Shown here: positions 62,210-64,000 of the stretch, piece after piece | How the letters are laid out: each line of letters starts with the position of its first letter | Numbering within the stretch: position 1 is the first letter of the stretch | Assembly: GCA_019843655.1 (NCBI GenBank) | Contig: JACDQD010000106.1 | Span: 2,914,001 to 2,978,000, forward strand | Direction: 5' to 3' | DNA: 64,000 bases | DNA from: Lethocerus indicus | Lineage: Eukaryota; Arthropoda; Insecta; Hemiptera; Belostomatidae | Position numbers and translations under genes: made by a program | Notes under the pieces: generated by a model | Database searches by the model: none | What the model saw: only the letters and a program-made list of their open reading frames with translations | Told to the model about the DNA's origin: nothing

Positions 62210-62613
62210 TTGAGGTAAAATGTTTGGGTGGTTCGTTTTGTATTAAACTCTTCTTGACATAGTGATCGCGCTGACAGGTAATGCGTGCAACTGGCACCAA
62301 TTTATTAATGATACGCGTTTTATAATTATATGCCAAAATTATGCTGAAACCTCTCGGGAACGTGCTCCAGCGACAAATGCGATCGTTTAACAACGGCAAC
62401 CGGCAAGCACAATATTTATAATAATATCTCCAGTTTCAAATTTAATTAGCGCGTTGTATATCCAGGGGCCGGTCCATAGCGAGATAGCGGCGGTGAAGCG
62501 GAGGATGAAGAGGGAGAGGGGGGGAAGCGAGAAAGGGTCGGTCTAGTTGCCAGGATTTGGAGTGGCGGGGCTTCAGACCTGTATAAGTTGGTCTAATTCC
62601 TAATTAACACTGG

Positions 62614-62615
<2 letters not shown>

Positions 62616-62700
<85 letters not shown>

Positions 62701-62775
62701 AGAGGGAGATGGGTAGAGAGGTGGACAGATAGAGAAGACGGAAGAGAGGGTGAGAGAGTGAGGGGGAGAGAGAAA

Positions 62776-62806
<31 letters not shown>

Positions 62807-62835
62807 TGAGAGAGATGGGTAGAGGGAGAGGGAGT
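62616..62835. repeat. 220-bp purine tract of GA repeats
   Basis: Almost all A and G on the plus strand with few interruptions. GAGATGGGTAGAG occurs at 62706 and again at 62812, 106 bases apart, which suggests part of the tract was duplicated. Open frames through it encode only Ser/Leu repeats on the minus strand. Confidence 0.93.
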
Positions 62836-64000
62836 GGTGGGTCGGAGGGTGGAGGGTGGAGGAGAGTTAGCCGCTGGTTCGACAATGGGATCTTTCTTGG
62901 AAGCGGCACCCAACAGGACCTATCTCTGTTTAGCGGGCGGGGGTCCCCATTATTACAAGAGAATCCTTACTTGATTCCCACTACTTAGCAACTGTGTAAA
63001 TTGTAGTTTGGGAGCTTTTAAACAAAAGCGAGGCTTTGAACTCGGACCCTGTCTGGCTCGAGTAATTATGTATTTATTGCCAACAATGATTGGCCCAAAA
63101 CCTGATGAGAACCACAATGGCGCATCTATATCTTATATCACATACGAATAAATAATTAAAATCCGTATCTGATATCCGAAACAAGAGTTACGCCGAGTAT
63201 TTTATCGTACCTAAAATTGTACTTATTACCAAAGACCACCTATTGACATCGTAAAGATTGTGCGAATTTAAACCTGAAAATTTACTTTATTCGATCGTAA
63301 TCTTCACAATAATCCCGAAGCTCGACTGGGATCATCGTTTTTGCGTTAGGTCCCGTCTTGAGTCTGACCATTTAGTATTACAAGTGGGGCTGTATACAGA
63401 AATTATTTACCTAAACTCCCGCCCCCCTACCAGCTTATTTTCCGAATTTCCTTTTCCCGTTTAGTGAAGAACGGGGGCCTCACGTGAGTCGGCCCATCGG
63501 AGGAAGCTTTGCCGTGTTACCGAAACCCCGGTCGTACAATATACAACGGCGGTAATAATGGAATGAATAATAATTACTGCACCCCGAATTTTAATATGAA
63601 AATTCATTCCGTGAGAGTGAGCCGTTAAAATGGTCTGCGGTTGTTGTTTCTCGTTGTGCGGCCGTTTGTTTCATCGGCCTCTGAATTCTAATATTGGACC
63701 TGCGGCGGTACTGATATATATATATGTATATGCAGAGCGGTGTCTAGAAACGTGAAAATGTATTTAGACGGCAATATCTAGCCGGTGAGGTCCGCCAATG
63801 AGCGGTGGAATGAATTGGGCGGAAGAGGCATAAACGCTAAACATCGCAGCGCTATTCACAGCGCGCAGCGTTTGGAAAATTAGGCAGTCCGGCCACTTCC
63901 TTCGCCCGCTCCATTCTCTCCCGGCTATAACTATAAAATGAGGAATATCACGACAGAGGACTGCCAATTTAAGATATTTATTTGTGGCCCAGCTATTTAA
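62836..64000. other. Unique DNA at the window end, no supported gene
   Basis: A G-rich start (62836-62870) is followed by unique DNA with TAATTA cores near 63560-63600 and a short TATATATATATGTATA patch at 63714-63732. Frames are under 70 codons. Nothing else is seen. Confidence 0.5.

Larger units (their letters stand above)
59405..62615. other. Unique DNA with a CpG-rich block, no supported gene
   Basis: A TGACGTCA site lies at 59596-59603. The piece 60030-60440 is CpG-rich, with a 16-bp GC palindrome (60380-60395) and TTTATAG/TAAT cores. Family B copy 3 lies at 60989-61040. AT-rich DNA follows, with an inverted repeat at 62162-62209. Frames of about 100 codons (61438-61743, 61614-61916) overlap on opposite strands and are unrecognised. 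Confidence 0.5.

Noticed and set aside
2668..62835. Microsatellite arrays considered as a CRISPR-like or satellite system
   Set aside because: They are simple dinucleotide repeats without spacers or higher-order unit structure.

Overview
This window looks like eukaryotic, probably invertebrate, non-coding DNA. I could not support a single protein-coding gene, rRNA gene, intact tRNA gene or CRISPR array. The evidence is the lack of any long or recognisable open reading frame on either strand, many long dinucleotide microsatellites (GA/CT and TA arrays of 30 to over 80 bp), diverged dispersed repeats, and tRNA-like fragments of the kind found in SINEs. CpG is not depleted and is locally enriched, which argues against a heavily methylated vertebrate genome. 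Repeat tails of the 'GAAACCGGTTT plus GATGAAGGC-like' type would fit an arthropod or another large-genome invertebrate, but the species cannot be named from this sequence. Dense homeodomain-type cores (TAATTA), GC-rich CpG-dense blocks and no exons together suggest an intergenic gene desert or a very long intron near a regulated gene. That last step is inference.

Layout. 1-2640: unique DNA with two dispersed-repeat fragments (338-380, 2327-2370), then a long GA array (2668-2751). 2750-10180: mostly AT-rich unique DNA with a perfect 11-bp-stem hairpin holding a TGACGTCA site (8229-8254) and a homeodomain-core cluster near 9410-9480. 10180-16860: pyrimidine and G/C-run patches, and a degenerate tRNA-like fragment near 13521. 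16860-17340: a CpG-dense block. 17940-18610: G-rich then C/T-rich. 19290-21370: two copies of a third dispersed repeat. 22080-24900: several CpG-rich blocks, a 23-base G run and a 20-bp perfect palindrome. 27285-34354: TA arrays, CpG-rich blocks, second copies of the first two repeats and a possible LINE tail. 34420-37700: inverted repeats, then a GA array followed by a homeodomain-core cluster. 41700-46530: TA and CT arrays, recurrent GGGCC/TAATGA-type motifs, and a lysine-tRNA-like fragment beside a 20-base A run. 50820-55990: CT and GA arrays, and the best repeated regulatory-like motif pair (53575, 54152). 57400-57610: the clearest tRNA-derived SINE-like fragment, between two AT-rich inverted repeats. 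59350-62840: a 17-bp tandem repeat, a CpG-rich block and a long purine tract.

There are no genes to combine into a pathway. What deserves follow-up is non-coding: recurrent short motifs beside GA/CT tracts, an excess of palindromic CRE-type sites, unusually frequent long G/C runs, and candidate conserved blocks. No convincing new biological system was found. All repeat-family and regulatory labels need a comparative or database test, which I could not run.
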